Source: Luidia sarsii (Eukaryota > Echinodermata > Asteroidea > Paxillosida > Luidiidae). Taken from it: a DNA stretch of 64,000 nucleotides. Shown here one piece after another: positions 35,483-48,904 of this stretch. The DNA is taken from positions 12,044,509 to 12,108,508 of the forward strand of contig OX465109.1 in NCBI GenBank assembly GCA_949987565.1, written 5' to 3'. Position numbers and translations under genes: made by a program. The notes beneath the pieces were generated by a model. It had not been told where the DNA came from. It was given only the letters and a program-made list of their open reading frames with translations, and searched no databases. Numbering within the stretch: position 1 is the stretch's first letter; every line of letters starts with the position of its first letter.

Positions 35483-38400
35483 AAACTTGGCCTACAATGT
35501 GTTCTTGGGATAGGCTATCGACTAGTGTTAAAATATTTGAAATCGGACAAGAACCAATGAAAGCATCATCAAGCAAAGGGAACTCACCCTTAGCAGAGAG
35601 GGAGCTTGTATCTCTGGAATGAAGCGCATAACAGTCGGTGATGTGTTCCTGGAAAGAAAAAGAAACTTTGCGGGTGAATATCTCCTTCGATATTATTTTC
35701 ACAAAGCTAAAACTTGGAATGCAAAGAGTCCTTGAAATAGGCTATCGACTAGTATTAAATTGATTAATTTCGGACAAGAAAACGTGAAATCATCATCAAG
35801 CAAATGGAACTCACCCTTATCAGTGAGGCAGCTTGTATCTCTGGAATGTACAGCATAACAGTCGGCGCAGTGTTCCTGGAAAGAAACAATACTTTGCAGG
35901 TTAATATCTCCCACGATATTACTTACACAAAGCTGAAACTTGGCCTGCAATGAGTCCTTGGAATAGGCTATCGACTAGTGTTAAAATATTTGAAATCGGA
36001 CAAGAACCAATGAAAGCATCATCAAGCAAAGGGAACTCACCCTTAGCAGAGAGGGAGCTTGTATCTCTGGAATGAAGTGCATAACAGTCGGTGCAGTGTT
36101 CCTGGAAAGAAAAAGAAACTTTACAGGTGAATATCTCCTTCGATATTAATTTCACAAAACTAAAACTTGGCTTGCAAAGAGTCCTTGAAATAGGCTATCG
36201 ACTAGTATTAAATTGATTAATTTCGGACAAGAACACGTGAAATCATCATCAAGCAAATGGACTTCACCCTTATCAGTGAGGCAGCTTGTATCTCTGGAAT
36301 GTACAGCATTACAGTCGGCTCAGTGTTTCTGGAAAGAAAAATTAATTTGCAGGATAATATCTCCTTCAAAATTACTTTCACAAAGCTAAAACTTGGCCTG
36401 CAATGTGTCCTTGGGATAGGCTATCGACTACTGTTAAAATATTTGAAATCAGACAAGAACCAATGAAAGCATCATCAAGCAAAGGGAACTCACCCTTAGC
36501 AAAGAGGGAGCTTGTATCTCTGGAATGAAGCGCCTAACAGTCGGTGCAGTGTTCCTGGAAAGAAAAAGAAACTTTGCGGGTGAATATCTCCTTCGATATT
36601 AATTTCACAAAGCTAAAACTTGGAATGCAAAGAGTCCTTGAAATAGGCTATCGACTAGTATTAAATTGATTAATTTCGGACAAGAACACGTGAAATCATC
36701 ATCAAGCAAATGGAACTCACCCTTATCAGTGAGGCAGCTTGTATCTCTGGAATGTACAGCATAACAGTCGGCGCAGTGTTCCTGGAAAGAAACAATACTT
36801 TGCAGGTTAATATCTCCCACGATATTACTTACACAAAGCTGAAACTTGGCCTGCAATGAGTCCTTGGAATAGGCTATCGACTAGTGTTAAAATATTTGAA
36901 ATCGGACAAGAACCAATGAAAGCATCATCAAGCAAAGGGAACTCACCCTTAGCAGAGAGAGAGCTTGTATCTCTGGAATGAAGTGCATAACAGTCGGTGC
37001 AGTGTTCCTGGAAAGAAAAAGAAACTTTACAGGTGAATATCTCCTTCGATATTAATTTCACAAAGCTAAAACTTGGCTTGCAAAGAGTCCTTGAAATAGG
37101 CTATCGACTAGTATTAAATTGATTAATTTCGGACAAGAACACGTGAAATCATCATCAAGAAATTGGAACTCACCCTTATCAGTGAGGCAGCTTGTATCTC
37201 TGGAATGTACAGCATAACAGTCGGCTCAGTGTTTCTGGAAAGAAAATTACTTTGCAGGATAATATCTCCTTCAAAATTACATTCACAAAGCTGAAACTTG
37301 GCCTACAATGTGTCCTTGGGATAGGCTATCGATTAGTGTTAAAATATTTGAAATCGGACAAGAACCAATGAAAGCATCATCAAGCAAAGGGAACTCACCC
37401 TTAGCAGAGAGGGAGCTTGTATCTCTGGAATGAAGCGCATAACAGTCGGTGCAGTGTTCCTGGAAAGAAAAAGAAACTTTGCGGGTGAATATCTCCTTCG
37501 ATATTAATTTCACAAAGCTAAAACTTGGCTTGCAAAGAGTCCTTGAAATAGGCTATCGACTAGTATTAAATTGATTAATTTCGGACAAGAACACGTGAAA
37601 TCATCATCAAGCAAATGGAACTCACCCTTATCAGTGAGGCAGCTTGTATCTCTGGAATGTACAGCATAACAGTCGGCTCAGTGTTCCTGGAAAGAAAAAG
37701 AAACTTTACAGGTGAATATCTCCTTCGATATTAATTTCACAAAGCTGAAACTTGGCCTGCAATGGGTCCTTGGAATAGGCTATCGACTAGTGTTAAAATA
37801 TTCGAAATCGGACAAGAACCAATGAAAGCATCATCAAGCAAAGGGAACTCACCATTAGCAGAGAGGGAGCTTGTATCTCTGGAATGAAGCGCATAACAGT
37901 CGGTGCAGTGTTCCTGGAATGAAAAAGAAATTTTACAGGTGAATATCTCCTTCGATATTAATCTCACAAAGCTAAAACTTGGCTTGCAAAGAGTCCTTAA
38001 AATAGGCTTTCGACTAGTATTAAATTGAATAATTTCGGACAAGAACACGTGAAATCACCATCAAGCAAATGGAACTCACCCTTATCAGTGAGGCAGCTTG
38101 TATCTCTGGAATGTACAGCATAACAGTCGGCTCAGTGTTTCTGGAAAGAAAAATTACTTTGCAGGATAATATCTCCTTCAAAATTACATTCACAAAGCTA
38201 AAACTTGGCCTACAATGTGTTCTTGGGATAGGCTATCGACTAGTGTTAAAATATTTAAAATCCGACAAGAACCAATGAAAGCATCATCAAGCAAAGGGAA
38301 CTCACCCTTAGCAGAGAGGGAGCTTGTATCTCTGGAATGAAGCGCATAACAGTCGGTGCAGTGTTCCTGGAAAGAAAAAGAAACTTTGCGGGTGAATATC

Positions 38401-40918
38401 TCCTTCGATATTATTTTCACAAAGCTAAAACTTGGAATGCAAAGAGTCCTTGAAATAGGCTATCGACTAGTATTAAATTGATTAATTTCGGACAAGAACA
38501 CGTGAAATCATCATCAAGCAAATGGAACTCACCCTTATCAGTGAGGCAGCTTGTATCTCTGGAATGTACAGCATAACAGTCGACGCAGTGTTCCTGGAAA
38601 GAAACAATACTTTGCAGGTTAATATCTCCAACGATATTACTTACACAAAGCTGAAACTTGGCCTGCAATGAATCCTTCGATTAGGCTATCGACTAGTGTT
38701 AAAATATTCGAAATCGGACAAGAACCAATGAAAGCATCATCAAGCAAAGGGAACTCACCCTTAGCAGAGAGGGAGCTTGTATCTCCGGAATAAAGCGCAT
38801 AACAGTCGGTGCAGTGTTCCTGGAAAGAAAAAGAAACTTTGCGGGTGAATATCTCCTTCGATATTAATTTCACAAAGCTAAAACTTGGCTTGCAAAGAGT
38901 CCTTGAAATAGGCTATCGACTAGTATTAAATTGATTAATTTTTGACAAGAACACGTGAAATCATCATCAAGCAAATGGACTTCACCCTTATCAGTGAGGC
39001 AGCTTGTATCTCTGGAATGTACAGCATAACAGTCGGCTCAGTGTTTCTGGAAAGAAAAATTAATTTGCAGGATAATATCTCCTTCAAAATTACTTTCACA
39101 AAGCTAAAACTTGGCCTGCAAAGTGTCCTTGGAATAGGCTATCGACTACTGTTAAAATATTTGAAATCAGACAAGAACCAATGAAAGCATCATCAAGCAA
39201 AGGGAACTCACCCTTAGCAGAGAGGGAGCTTGTATCTCTGGAATGAAGCGCCTAACAGTCGGTGCAGTGTTCCTTGAAAGAAAAAGAAACTTTGCGGGTG
39301 AATATCTCCTTCGATATTAATTTCACAAAGCTAAAACTTGGCTTGCAAAGAGTCCTTGAAATAGGCTATCGACTAGTATTAAATTGATTAATTTCGGACA
39401 AGAACACGTGAAATCATCATCAAGCAAATGGAACTCACCCTTATCAGTGAGGCAGCTTGTATCTCTGGAACGTACAGCATAACAGTCGGCAGAGTGTTCC
39501 TGGAAAGAAACAATACTTTGCAGGTTAATATCTCCAACGATATTACTTACACAAAGCTGAAACTTGGCCTGCAATGAGTCCTTCGATTAGGCTATCGACT
39601 AGTGTTAAAATATTCGAAATCGGACAAGAACCAATGAAAGCATCATCAAGCAAAGGGAACTCACCCTTAGCAGAGAGGGAGCTTGTATCTCTGGAATGAA
39701 GTGCATAACAGTCGGTGCAGTGTTCCTGGAATGAAAAAGAAATTTTACAGGTGAATATCTCCTTCGATATTAATCTCACAAAGCTAAAACTTGGCTTGCA
39801 AAGAGTCCTTAAAATAGGCTATCGACTAGTATTAAATTGATTAATTTCGGACAAGAACACGTGAAATCACCATCAAGCAAATGGAACTCACCCTTATCAG
39901 TGAGGCAGCTTGTATCTCTGGAATGTACAGCATAACAGTCGGCTCAGTGTTTCTGGAAAGAAAAATTACTTTGCAGGATAATATCTCCTTCAAAATTACA
40001 TTCACAAAGCTAAAACTTGGCCTACAATGTGTTCTTGGGATAGGCTATCGACTAGTGTTAAAATATTTAAAATCGGACAAGAACCAATGAAAGCATCATC
40101 AAGCAAAGGGAACTCACCCTTAGCAGAGAGGGAGCTTGTATCTCTGGAATGAAGCGCATAACAGTCGGTGCAGTGTTCCTGGAAAGAAAAAGAAACTTTG
40201 CGGGTGAATATCTCCTTCGATATTATTTTCACAAAGCTAAAACTTGGAATGCAAAGAGTCCTTGAAATAGGCTATCGACTAGTATTAAATTGATTAATTT
40301 CGGACAAGAACACGTGAAATCATCATCAAGCAAATGGAACTCACCCTTATCAGTGAGGCAGCTTGTATCTCTGGAATGTACAGCATAACAGTCGACGCAG
40401 TGTTCCTGGAAAGAAACAATACTTTGCAGGTTAATATCTCCAACGATATTACTTACACAAAGCTGAAACTTGGCCTGCAATGAGTCCTTCGATTAGGCTA
40501 TCGACTAGTGTTAAAATATTCGAAATCGGACAAGAACCAATGAAAGCATCATCAAGCAAAGGGAACTCACCCTTAGCAGAGAGGGAGCTTGTATCTCCGG
40601 AATAAAGCGCAGAACAGTCGGTGCAGTGTTCCTGGAAAGAAAAAGAAATTTTGCGGGTGAATATCTCCTTCGATATTAATTTCACAAAGCTAAAACTTGG
40701 CTTGCAAAGAGTCCTTGAAATAGGCTATCGACTAGTATTAAATTGATTAATTTTGGACAAGAACACGTGAAATCATCATCAAGCAAATGGAACTCACCCT
40801 TATCAGTGAGGCAGCTTGTATCTCTGGAATGTACAGCATAACAGTCGGCACAGTGTTCCTGGAAAGAAACAATACTTTGCAGGTTAATATCTCCCACGAT
40901 ATTACTTACACAAAGCTG
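35483..40918 (+). repeat. A-B dimer block (24 monomers)
   Basis: Starts: 35483 A, 35710 B2, 35936 A, 36163 B3, 36389 A, 36616 B2, 36842 A, 37069 B3-225, 37294 A, 37521 B1, 37748 A, 37975 B3, 38201 A, 38428 B2, 38654 A, 38881 B3, 39107 A, 39334 B2, 39560 A, 39787 B3, 40013 A, 40240 B2, 40466 A, 40693 B2. This is the longest dimer run uninterrupted by H or A* monomers. Private changes include AATCCGAC in the monomer at 38201 and TCCTTGAAAG in the one at 39107. Confidence 0.92.
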
Positions 40919-41370
40919 AAACTTGGCCTGCAATGAGTCCTTGGAATAGGCTATCGACTAGTGTTAAAATATTTGAAATCGGACAAGAACCAATGAAAGC
41001 ATCATCAAGCAAAGGGAACTCACCCTTATCAGTGAGGCAGCTTGTATCTCTGGAATGTACAGCATAACAGTTGGCTCAGTGTTTCTGGAAAGAAAAATCA
41101 CTTTGCAGGATAATATCTCCTTCAAAATTACATTCACAAAGCTAAAACTTGGCCTACAATGTGTCCTTGGGATAGGTTATCGACTAGTGTTAAAATATTT
41201 GAAATCGGACAAGAACCAATGAAAGCATCATCAAGCAAAGGGAACTCACCCTTAGCAGAGAGGCAGCTTGTATCTCTGGAATGTACAGCATAACAGTCGG
41301 CTCAGTGTTTCTGGAAAGAAAAATTACTTTGCAGGATAATATCTCCTTCAAAATTACATTCACAAAGCTA
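40919..41370 (+). repeat. Isolated H1-H2 pair
   Basis: Starts: 40919 H1, 41145 H2. They are counterparts of 21770 and 21996 at 19149 bp. Confidence 0.9.
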
Positions 41371-41597
41371 AAACTTGGCCTACAATGTGTTCTTGGGATA
41401 GGCTATCGACTAGTGTTAAAATATTTGAAATCGGACAAGAACCAATGAAAGCATCATCAAGCAAAGGGAACTCACCCTTAGCAGAGAGGGAGCTTGTATC
41501 TCTGGAATGAAGTGCATAACAGTCGGTGCAGTGTTCCTGGAATGAAAAAGAAATTTTACAGGTGAATATCTCCTTCGATATTAATCTCACAAAGCTA
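41371..41597 (+). repeat. Second copy of the unit-fusing recombinant A
   Basis: It has the same head and tail combination as 22222, at 19149 bp from it. The fusion therefore predates the divergence of super-repeat copies III and IV. Confidence 0.85.
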
Positions 41598-42050
41598 AAA
41601 CTTGGCTTGCAAAGAGTCCTTAAAATAGGCTATCGACTAGTATTAAATTGATTAATTTCGGACAAGAACACGTGAAATCACCATCAAGCAAATGGAACTC
41701 ACCCTTATCAGTGACGCAGCTTGTATCTCTGGAATGTACAGCCTAACAGTCGGTGCAGTGTTCCTGGAAAGAAAAAGAAACTTTACAGGTGAATATCTCC
41801 ATTGATATTAATTTCACAAAGCTGAAACTTGGCCTGCAATGAGTCCTTGAAATAGGCTATCGACTAGTATTGAATTGATTAATTTCGGACAAGAACACGT
41901 GAAATCATCATCAAGCAAATGGAACTCACCCTTATCAGTGAGGCAGCTTGTATCTCTGGAATGTACAGCATAACAGTTGGCTCAGTGTTTCTGGAAAGAA
42001 AAATCACTTTGCAGGATAATATCTCCTTCAAAATTACATTCACAAAGCTA
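41371..42050 (+). repeat. Recombinant A, B1' and B3
   Basis: Starts: 41371 recombinant A, 41598 B1', 41825 B3 (GTATTGAATTG). There is one B1' here against two at 22449 and 22676, which changes the offset to copy III from 19149 to 18922. Confidence 0.9.
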
Positions 42051-42343
42051 AAACTTGGCCTACAATGTGTCCTTAAGATAGGTTATTGACTAGTGTTAAA
42101 ATATTTGAAATCGGACACAATCGGACTACAATGTGTTCTTGGGATAGGCTATCGACTAGTGTTAAAATATTCGAAATCGGACAAGAACCAATGAAACCAT
42201 CATCAAGCAAAGGGAACTCACCCTTAGCAGAGAGGGAGCTTGTTTGTCTGGAATGAAGCGCATAACAGTCGGTGCAGTGTTCCTGGAAAGAAAAAGAAAC
42301 TTTACAGGTGAATATCTCCTTCGATATTAATTTCACAAAGCTA
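42051..42343 (+). repeat. A* monomer, seventh copy
   Basis: This is the counterpart of 23129 at an offset of 18922 bp. The internal repeats are 42060-42116 and 42126-42182. A private change turns CTTGTATGTC into CTTGTTTGTC. Confidence 0.93.
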
Positions 42344-45283
42344 AAACTTGGCTTGCAAAGAGTCATTGAAATAGGCTATCGACTAGTATTAAATTGATTA
42401 ATTTCGGACAAGAACACGTGAAATCATCATCAAGCAAATGGAACTCACCCTTATGAGTGAGGCAGCTTGTATCTCTGGAACATACAGCATAACAGTCGGC
42501 ACAGTGTTCCTGGAAAGAAACAATACTTTGCAGGTTAATATCTCCCACGATATTACTTACACAAAGCTGAAACTTGGCCTGCAATGAGTCCTTGGAATAG
42601 GCTATCGACTAGTGTTAAAATATTTGAAATCGGACAAGAACCAATGAAAGCATCATCAAGCAAAGGGAACTCACCCTTATCAGTGAGGCAGCTTGTATCT
42701 CTGGAATGTACAGCATAACAGTTGGCTCAGTGTTTCTGGAAAGAAAAATCACTTTGCAGGATAATATCTCCTTCAAAATTACATTCACAAAGCTAAAACT
42801 TGGCCTACAATGTGTCCTTGGGATAGGTTATCGACTAGTGTTAAAATATTTGAAATCGGACAAGAACCAATGAAAGCATCATCAAGCAAAGGGAACTCAC
42901 CCTTAGCAGAGAGGCAGCTTGTATCTCTGGAATGTACAGCATAACAGTCGGCTCAGTGTTTCTGGAAAGAAAAATTACTTTGCAGGATAATATCTCCTTC
43001 AAAATTACATTCACAAAGCTAAAACTTGGCCTACAATGTGTTCTTGGGATAGGTTATTGACTAGTGTTAAAATATTTGAAATCGGACAAGAACCAATGAA
43101 AGCATCATCAAGCAAAGGGAACTCACCCTTAGCAGAGAGGCAGCTTGTATCTCTGGAATATACAGCATAACAGTCGGCTCAGTGTTTCTGGAAAGAAAAA
43201 TTACTTTGCAGGATAATATCTCCTTCAAAATTGCATTCACAAAGCTAAAACTTGGCCTACAATGTGTTCTTGGGATAGGCTATCGACTAGTGTTAAAATA
43301 TTCGAAATCGGACAAGAACCAATGAAACCATCATCAAGCAAAGGGAACTCACCCTTAGCAGAGAGGGAGCTTGTATGTCTGGAATGAAGCGCATAACAGT
43401 CGGTGCAGTGTTCCTGGAAAGAAAAAGAAACTTTACAGGTGAATATCTCCTTCGATATTAATTTCACAAAGCTAAAACTTGGCCTGCAAAGAGTCATTGA
43501 AATAGGCTATCGACTAGTATTAAATTGATTAATTTCGGACAAGAACACGTGAAATCATCATCAAGCAAATGGAACTCACCCTTATGAGTGAGGCAGCTTG
43601 TATCTCTGGAACATACAGCATAACAGTCGGCACAGTGTTCCTGGAAAGAAACAATACTTTGCAGGTTAATATCTCCCACGATATTACTTACACAAAGCTG
43701 AAACTTGGCCTGCAATGAGTCCTTGGAATAGGCTATCGACTAGTGTTAAAATATTTGAAATCGGACAAGAACCAATGAAAGCATCATCAAGCAAAGGGAA
43801 CTCACCCTTATCAGTGAGGCAGCTTGTATCTCTGGAATGTACAGCATAACAGTTGGCTCAGTGTTTCTGGAAAGAAAAATCACTTTGCAGGATAATATCT
43901 CCTTCAAAATTACATTCACAAAGCTAAAACTTGGCCTACAATGTGTCCTTGGGATAGGTTATCGACTAGTGTTAAAATATTTGAAATCGGACAAGAACCA
44001 ATGAAAGCATCATCAAGCAAAGGGAACTCACCCTTAGCAGAGAGGCAGCTTGTATCTCTGGAATGTACAGCATAACAGTCGGCTCAGTGTTTCTGGAAAG
44101 AAAAATTACTTTGCAGGATAATATCTCCTTGAAAATTACATTCACAAAGCTAAAACTTGGCCTACAATGTGTTCTTGGGATAGGTTATTGACTAGTGTTA
44201 AAATATTTGAAATCGGACAAGAACCAATGAAAGCATCATCAAGCAAAGGGAACTCACCCTTAGCAGAGAGGCAGCTTGTATCTCTGGAATATACAGCATA
44301 ACAGTCGGCTCAGTGTTTCTGGAAAGAAAAATTACTTTGCAGGATAATATCTCCTTCAAAATTGCATTCACAAAGCTAAAACTTGGCCTACAATGTGTTC
44401 TTGGGATAGGCTATCGACTAGTGTTAAAATATTCGAAATCGGACAAGAACCAATGAAACCATCATCAAGCAAAGGGAACTCACCCTTAGCAGAGAGGGAG
44501 CTTGTATGTCTGGAATGAAGCGCATAACAGTCGGTGCAGTGTTCCTGGAAAGAAAAAGAAACTTTACAGGTGAATATCTCCTTCGATATTAATTTCACAA
44601 AGCTAAAACTTGGCCTGCAAAGAGTCATTGAAATAGGCTATCGACTAGTATTAAATTGATTAATTTCGGACAAGAACACGTGAAATCATCATCAAGCAAA
44701 TGGAACTCACCCTTATGAGTGAGGCAGCTTGTATCTCTGGAACGTACAGCATAACAGTCGGCACAGTGTTCCTGGAAAGAAACAATACTTTGCAGGTTAA
44801 TATCTCCCACGATATTACTTACACAAAGCTGAAACTTGGCCTGCAATGAGTCCTTGGAATAGGCTATCGACTAGTGTTAAAATATTTGAAATCGGACAAG
44901 AACCAATGAAAGCATCATCAAGCAAAGGGAACTCACCCTTATCAGTGAGGCAGCTTGTATCTCTGGAATGTACAGCATAACAGTTGGCTCAGTGTTTCTG
45001 GAAAGAAAAATCACTTTGCAGGATAATATCTCCTTCAAAATTACATTCACAAAGCTAAAACTTGGCCTACAATGTGTCCTTGGGATAGGTTATCGACTAG
45101 TGTTAAAATATTTGAAATCGGACAAGAACCAATGAAAGCATCATCAAGCAAAGGGAACTCACCCTTAGCAGAGAGGCAGCTTGTATCTCTGGAATGTACA
45201 GCATAACAGTCGGCTCAGTGTTTCTGGAAAGAAAAATTACTTTGCAGGATAATATCTCCTTCAAAATTACATTCACAAAGCTA
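42051..45283 (+). repeat. Hybrid block 7
   Basis: Starts: 42051 A*, 42344 B2, 42570 H1, 42796 H2, 43022 H3, 43248 A', 43475 B2, 43701 H1, 43927 H2, 44153 H3, 44379 A', 44606 B2, 44832 H1, 45058 H2. Same order as block 5 at an offset of 18922. Confidence 0.92.
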
Positions 45284-45736
45284 AAACTTGGCCTACAATG
45301 TGTTCTTGGGATAGGCTATCGACTAGTGTTAAAATATTTGAAATCGGACAAGAACCAATGAAAGCATCATCAAGCAAAGGGAACTCACCCTTAGCAGAGA
45401 GGGAGCTTGTATCTCTGGAATGAAGCGCATAACAGTCGGTGATGTGTTCCTGGAAAGAAAAAGAAACTTTGCGGGTGAATATCTCCTTCGATATTATTTT
45501 CACAAAGCTAAAACTTGGAATGCAAAGAGTCCTTGAAATAGGCTATCGACTAGTATTAAATTGATTAATTTCGGACAAGAACACGTGAAATCATCATCAA
45601 GCAAATGGAACTCACCCTTATGAGTGAGGCAGCTTGTATCTCTGGAACATACAGCATAACAGTCGGCACAGTGTTCCTGGAAAGAAACAATACTTTGCAG
45701 GTTAATATCTCCCACGATATTACTTACACAAAGCTG
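45284..45736 (+). repeat. Single A-B dimer at the 2036-bp joint
   Basis: Starts: 45284 A(GATGTG), 45511 recombinant B2. Here the eight-monomer dimer string is cut after one and a bit monomers and the array returns to the hybrid block. Confidence 0.9.
45511..45736 (+). repeat. Recombinant B2, joint of the 2036-bp duplication
   Basis: It starts GGAATGCAAAGAGTCC like the B2 after A(GATGTG), then has GAACACGTG, TGAGTGAGG, GGAACATAC and GGCACAG like 43475. The crossover is in about 45533-45580. Confidence 0.88.
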
Positions 45737-47319
45737 AAACTTGGCCTGCAATGAGTCCTTGGAATAGGCTATCGACTAGTGTTAAAATATTTGAAATCGG
45801 ACAAGAACCAATGAAAGCATCATCAAGCAAAGGGAACTCACCCTTATCAGTGAGGCAGCTTGTATCTCTGGAATGTACAGCATAACAGTTGGCTCAGTGT
45901 TTCTGGAAAGAAAAATCACTTTGCAGGATAATATCTCCTTCAAAATTACATTCACAAAGCTAAAACTTGGCCTACAATGTGTCCTTGGGATAGGTTATCG
46001 ACTAGTGTTAAAATATTTGAAATCGGACAAGAACCAATGAAAGCATCATCAAGCAAAGGGAACTCACCCTTAGCAGAGAGGCAGCTTGTATCTCTGGAAT
46101 GTACAGCATAACAGTCGGCTCAGTGTTTCTGGAAAGAAAAATTACTTTGCAGGATAATATCTCCTTGAAAATTACATTCACAAAGCTAAAACTTGGCCTA
46201 CAATGTGTTCTTGGGATAGGTTATTGACTAGTGTTAAAATATTTGAAATCGGACAAGAACCAATGAAAGCATCATCAAGCAAAGGGAACTCACCCTTAGC
46301 AGAGAGGCAGCTTGTATCTCTGGAATATACAGCATAACAGTCGGCTCAGTGTTTCTGGAAAGAAAAATTACTTTGCAGGATAATATCTCCTTCAAAATTG
46401 CATTCACAAAGCTAAAACTTGGCCTACAATGTGTTCTTGGGATAGGCTATCGACTAGTGTTAAAATATTCGAAATCGGACAAGAACCAATGAAACCATCA
46501 TCAAGCAAAGGGAACTCACCCTTAGCAGAGAGGGAGCTTGTATGTCTGGAATGAAGCGCATAACAGTCGGTGCAGTGTTCCTGGAAAGAAAAAGAAACTT
46601 TACAGGTGAATATCTCCTTCGATATTAATTTCACAAAGCTAAAACTTGGCCTGCAAAGAGTCATTGAAATAGGCTATCGACTAGTATTAAATTGATTAAT
46701 TTCGGACAAGAACACGTGAAATCATCATCAAGCAAATGGAACTCACCCTTATGAGTGAGGCAGCTTGTATCTCTGGAACGTACAGCATAACAGTCGGCAC
46801 AGTGTTCCTGGAAAGAAACAATACTTTGCAGGTTAATATCTCCCACGATATTACTTACACAAAGCTGAAACTTGGCCTGCAATGAGTCCTTGGAATAGGC
46901 TATCGACTAGTGTTAAAATATTTGAAATCGGACAAGAACCAATGAAAGCATCATCAAGCAAAGGGAACTCACCCTTATCAGTGAGGCAGCTTGTATCTCT
47001 GGAATGTACAGCATAACAGTTGGCTCAGTGTTTCTGGAAAGAAAAATCACTTTGCAGGATAATATCTCCTTCAAAATTACATTCACAAAGCTAAAACTTG
47101 GCCTACAATGTGTCCTTGGGATAGGTTATCGACTAGTGTTAAAATATTTGAAATCGGACAAGAACCAATGAAAGCATCATCAAGCAAAGGGAACTCACCC
47201 TTAGCAGAGAGGCAGCTTGTATCTCTGGAATGTACAGCATAACAGTCGGCTCAGTGTTTCTGGAAAGAAAAATTACTTTGCAGGATAATATCTCCTTCAA
47301 AATTACATTCACAAAGCTA
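45737..47319 (+). repeat. Hybrid block 8
   Basis: Starts: 45737 H1, 45963 H2, 46189 H3, 46415 A', 46642 B2, 46868 H1, 47094 H2. It copies 43701-45283 at 2036 bp. Confidence 0.92.
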
Positions 47320-48678
47320 AAACTTGGCCTACAATGTGTTCTTGGGATAGGCTATCGACTAGTGTTAAAATATTTGAAATCGGACAAGAACCAATGAAAG
47401 CATCATCAAGCAAAGGGAACTCACCCTTAGCAGAGAGGGAGCTTGTATCTCTGGAATGAAGCGCATAACAGTCGGTGATGTGTTCCTGGAAAGAAAAAGA
47501 AACTTTGCGGGTGAATATCTCCTTCGATATTATTTTCACAAAGCTAAAACTTGGAATGCAAAGAGTCCTTGAAATAGGCTATCGACTAGTATTAAATTGA
47601 TTAATTTCGGACAAGAAAACGTGAAATCATCATCAAGCAAATGGAACTCACCCTTATCAGTGAGGCAGCTTGTATCTCTGGAATGTACAGCATAACAGTC
47701 GGCGCAGTGTTCCTGGAAAGAAACAATACTTTGCAGGTTAATATCTCCCACGATATTACTTACACAAAGCTGAAACTTGGCCTGCAATGAGTCCTTGGAA
47801 TAGGCTATCGACTAGTGTTAAAATATTTGAAATCGGACAAGAACCAATGAAAGCATCATCAAGCAAAGGGAACTCACCCTTAGCAGAGAGGGAGCTTGTA
47901 TCTCTGGAATGAAGTGCATAACAGTCGGTGCAGTGTTCCTGGAAAGAAAAAGAAACTTTACAGGTGAATATCTCCTTCGATATTAATTTCACAAAACTAA
48001 AACTTGGCTTGCAAAGAGTCCTTGAAATAGGCTATCGACTAGTATTAAATTGATTAATTTCGGACAAGAACACGTGAAATCATCATCAAGCAAATGGACT
48101 TCACCCTTATCAGTGAGGCAGCTTGTATCTCTGGAATGTACAGCATTACAGTCGGCTCAGTGTTTCTGGAAAGAAAAATTAATTTGCAGGATAATATCTC
48201 CTTCAAAATTACTTTCACAAAGCTAAAACTTGGCCTGCAATGTGTCCTTGGGATAGGCTATCGACTACTGTTAAAATATTTGAAATCGGACAAGAACCAA
48301 TGAAAGCATCATCAAGCAAAGGGAACTCACCCTTAGCAAAGAGGGAGCTTGTATCTCTGGAATGAAGCGCCTAACAGTCGGTGCAGTGTTCCTGGAAAGA
48401 AAAAGAAACTTTGCGGGTGAATATCTCCTTCGATATTAATTTCACAAAGCTAAAACTTGGAATGCAAAGAGTCCTTGAAATAGGCTATCGACTAGTATTA
48501 AATTGATTAATTTCGGACAAGAACACGTGAAATCATCATCAAGCAAATGGAACTCACCCTTATCAGTGAGGCAGCTTGTATCTCTGGAATGTACAGCATA
48601 ACAGTCGGCGCAGTGTTCCTGGAAAGAAACAATACTTTGCAGGTTAATATCTCCCACGATATTACTTACACAAAGCTG
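47320..48678 (+). repeat. A-B dimer block (6 monomers)
   Basis: Starts: 47320 A, 47547 B2, 47773 A, 48000 B3, 48226 A, 48453 B2. The A at 48226 has AAATCGGAC where other CTACTG-type A monomers have AAATCAGAC. The block is cut by the next duplication joint at 48679. Confidence 0.92.
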
Positions 48679-48904
48679 AAACTTGGCCTGCAATGAGTCC
48701 TTGGAATAGGCTATCGACTAGTGTTAAAATATTTGAAATCGGACAAGAACCAATGAAAGCATCATCAAGCAAAGGGAACTCACCCTTAGCAGAGAGGCAG
48801 CTTGTATCTCTGGAATGTACAGCATAACAGTCGGCTCAGTGTTTCTGGAAAGAAAAATTACTTTGCAGGATAATATCTCCTTGAAAATTACATTCACAAA
48901 GCTA
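48679..48904 (+). repeat. Recombinant H2, joint of a 2716-bp duplication
   Basis: The start GCAATGAGTCCTTGGAATAG with GGCTATCG is that of the A that normally follows this B2, and from AGAGAGGCAGC it is H2 with CTTGAAAATT as at 45963. The crossover is in about 48711-48797. It is the only H2 not preceded by H1. Confidence 0.88.

Larger units (their letters stand above)
32280..37713 (+). repeat. Tandem duplication, 2717 bp x 2
   Basis: Copy 1 is 32280-34996 and copy 2 is 34997-37713, twelve monomers each. The joint is inside the monomer at 34804: TTTACAGGT is B1-type and TAATATCTCCCACG is B2-type. The two flanking diagnostic bases are 34991 and 34997. It lies inside the 6404-bp duplicate and so is the later event. 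Confidence 0.93.
43497..47568 (+). repeat. Tandem duplication, 2036 bp x 2
   Basis: Nine monomers, from the B2 at 43475 to the B2 at 45511, are repeated at 45511-47546. The joint is in the head of 45511, between GAGTCCTTG (left parent) and GAACACGTG (right parent), about 45533-45580. Both copies of the H2 (43927, 45963) have CTTGAAAATT. Confidence 0.9.
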
